Source: an uncultured Pseudomonadota bacterium (GTDB taxonomy: Bacteria; Pseudomonadota; Gammaproteobacteria; Burkholderiales; Eutrophovitaceae). Taken from it: a stretch of 8,056 nt of DNA. The stretch spans positions 1 through 8,056 of the forward strand of contig CAJXPC010000068.1 in assembly GCA_913057845.1 (NCBI GenBank), given 5' to 3'. Shown one piece after another: positions 7,501 to 8,056 of this stretch. Numbering within the stretch: position 1 is the first letter of the stretch; each line of letters opens with the position of its first letter. A program made the position numbers and the translations under genes. The notes under the pieces were generated by a model. It saw only the letters and a program-made list of their open reading frames with translations, was not told the DNA's origin and did no database searches.

Positions 7501-7997
7501 CTGGGGTTGTTGATTCGACTCGTATACAAAAGACCAACAATGGAAGAATGATGATAGTAACGATTTCGGATGGTTATGGTTCTGAAGAAGTGGTGCTTTA
7601 TGATGAGTTCTTGGATCGATTCAGGGATCTTGTAAAAGAAGATGCAATCGTCGTTTTTGAGGCGAAGATTCGTTCCTATCGTCGAGGATCGGAGTTGAAT
7701 GAAGCGTCTATTGTTTCTCGAATTGCGGCAGAAAATGTTTTTAGTTTGGCGGCTGTAAGAGAGAGGTTTGGTAAAACCCTGAAGTTGCGTATTGATCGCG
7801 GGGCTGACCCGAAGCAACTTAAAACGATTCTCGCTCAGTATCGTGACGGCCCGATTCCGGTGAAAGTCTTGTATCAAGGGCCGAGTGGCGAGGCTGAAAT
7901 TGACCTGGGAGATGAATGGCGTGTTCGCCCAGAAGACTCATTGTTTAGTGAGTTGAGTGAATGGCTGAGCCCAGAGGCTGTCAGTCTTACGTATTAG
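4542..7997 (+). CDS. dnaE: DNA polymerase III alpha subunit (replicative polymerase)
   Basis: A complete 1151-residue C-family polymerase, close to the usual DnaE1 length (about 1160), which performs bulk chromosome synthesis in the Pol III holoenzyme. Domains in order: an N-terminal PHP domain (about 5-270); palm, thumb and fingers (about 280-810) with GPGRGSGAGS (360-369), the catalytic aspartates D404 and D406 in PDFDIDF (codons from 5751) and D558 in KFDFLGL; FRPGPMDLIP (638-647); YGIMVYQEQVM (674-684); GYGFNKSHAAAYA (746-758); a helix-hairpin-helix region (about 805-890); a beta-clamp-binding motif QGSLF (910-914); an OB domain (about 985-1045); and a C-terminal tau-binding region. In the PHP domain, R10 and L44 replace residues that are metal-binding His in active PHP domains, as in the E. 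coli enzyme, so proofreading probably depends on a separate epsilon subunit. The ATG at 4542 is the only start between the in-frame stop at 4512-4514 and conserved FVHLR, and it has no Shine-Dalgarno. DnaE2 is unlikely: it lacks this clamp-motif arrangement and is shorter. The ending resembles betaproteobacterial DnaE. Confidence 0.97.
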   Translation: MTISQFVHLRTHSEYSITQGMVRIPELCDRALEYGMPSVGLTDLDNLFGVVKFYRAARKRGLKPIVGCDVTVLTEAGKAPVRLLLLVQNAEGYLRLSRWLTRAYVGSDRGARVAIHSEWIKAEGSKGLIALSGWRQGDVERSLMNGDIPEASEKLKHWGALFDGRYYLEIQRSNGDIRGSLETAVLRLAKQEKIPVVATHPVEFLAQAEFMAHEARYCIAEGLLLADQNRSRPFNEEQYFKSEVQMCELFSDLPGAIENSLEIARRCSLELDLGNPQLPNFPTPSGVSLEQFLEQQATDGLDKRMRRIRRGEIEGAVISQAYRDRLKFEIDTIVNMGFAGYFLIVADFINWAKSNDVPVGPGRGSGAGSLVAFSLGITDLDPIQYNLLFERFLNPERVSMPDFDIDFCQDGRDRVIDYVREKYGSDSVSQIVTFGTMAAKAVVRDVARVMEWGYSRADELAKLIPFQPGQLITLDLAREMEPRFKEREDSDEETRELLALARQLEGITRNVGMHAGGVLIAPSALSDFCPLYSADGSHSVISQLDKDDVEHIGLVKFDFLGLTTLTIIDWTLKFIRRLDPDKIIDLAEIPLDDLSTYRIFSSGNSAAVFQFESRGMRDLIERAQPDRFEDIVALVALFRPGPMDLIPDFVERKHGRQRVNFPDERVKTILEETYGIMVYQEQVMQMAQIIGGYSLGGADLLRRAMGKKKPEEMAQHRQLFLEGSKKNGLSEAKSNEIFDLMEKFAGYGFNKSHAAAYALIAYQTAWFKCHYISAFMAANMSATMDDTDRIQHLFGDCIKNKLTLLPPDIHESEYRFVPVSDTQIRYGLGGIRGTGEAAIEHILHVRASGAFESFFDFCCRVDRRVVNKRSVESLIRSGAFDSLDANRSRLLASVHSAIAAAEQQDRDLSQGSLFDDDVVSVFEAAMTEARPWADYEQLQNEKVALGFYYSGHPFKSFEQELSLVVSSRLNAISVPAPGEGVRQMLLAGVVDSTRIQKTNNGRMMIVTISDGYGSEEVVLYDEFLDRFRDLVKEDAIVVFEAKIRSYRRGSELNEASIVSRIAAENVFSLAAVRERFGKTLKLRIDRGADPKQLKTILAQYRDGPIPVKVLYQGPSGEAEIDLGDEWRVRPEDSLFSELSEWLSPEAVSLTY

Positions 7998-8005
7998 AGC
8001 ACTTC

Positions 8006-8056
8006 CTGTCTCTTATACACATCTGACGCTGCCGACGAATAGAGAGGTGGAGATCT
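8006..8056 (-). other. Synthetic Nextera (i5 side) adapter, not genomic
   Basis: Positions 8006-8024 (CTGTCTCTTATACACATCT) are the reverse complement of the Tn5 mosaic end. Positions 8025-8038 (GACGCTGCCGACGA) continue the read-1 adapter. Positions 8039-8046 (ATAGAGAG) are, from memory, the reverse complement of Nextera i5 index S502 (CTCTCTAT). Positions 8047-8056 read GTGGAGATCT where the P5 primer would read GTGTAGATCT, a single mismatch at 8050. Genomic DNA ends at 8005, eight bases after the dnaE stop. Confidence 0.98.

Noticed and set aside
7428..7877. A 149-codon open frame on the minus strand inside dnaE
   Set aside because: It lies opposite the OB and C-terminal regions of an intact dnaE, has no recognisable domain or ribosome site, and is a shadow frame.

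Overview
The window is one DNA insert of about 7.96 kb (47-8005) flanked by synthetic Illumina Nextera/Tn5 tagmentation adapters (1-46 and 8006-8056). The ends are library ends, not chromosomal boundaries. The insert looks like ordinary bacterial chromosome, with dense genes, short spacers and moderate GC by eye. The best taxonomic clue is the DNA polymerase III alpha subunit. Its start (FVHLRTHSEYS), its PDFDIDF-type active site and its C-terminus (EWLSPEAVSLTY) recall betaproteobacterial, Burkholderiales-like DnaE. The alpha/beta hydrolase beside it also reads like Burkholderiales proteins. This placement comes from remembered family features, not from a search.

Layout from left to right: (1) the C-terminal part of a 3-hydroxyacyl-CoA dehydrogenase family gene, cut by the library end; (2) a 111-base spacer with a candidate extended -10 promoter; (3) a CoA-binding-domain gene and, 20 bases later, a full-length metY (O-acetylhomoserine sulfhydrylase), probably one operon; (4) a strong hairpin, probably a terminator; (5) an MFS transporter gene; (6) an alpha/beta hydrolase gene on the minus strand, converging on the MFS gene with an 18-base gap; (7) an 86-base divergent intergenic region with two inverted repeats and a candidate promoter; (8) a complete dnaE on the plus strand, ending 8 bases before the right adapter.

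The genes do not form one pathway. The CoA-binding protein and MetY may be functionally linked through sulfur and methionine metabolism. The dehydrogenase belongs to acyl-CoA or related hydroxy-acid metabolism. The MFS protein and the hydrolase have unknown substrates, and DnaE is the replicative polymerase. I see no tRNA, rRNA, CRISPR array, insertion sequence, phage gene, toxin-antitoxin pair or defence system, and nothing that supports a previously undescribed system. The points most worth a second look are the adapters, the possibly leaderless dnaE start with an inverted repeat over its -10 box, the bulged hairpin after metY, and the CoA-binding/metY pairing.
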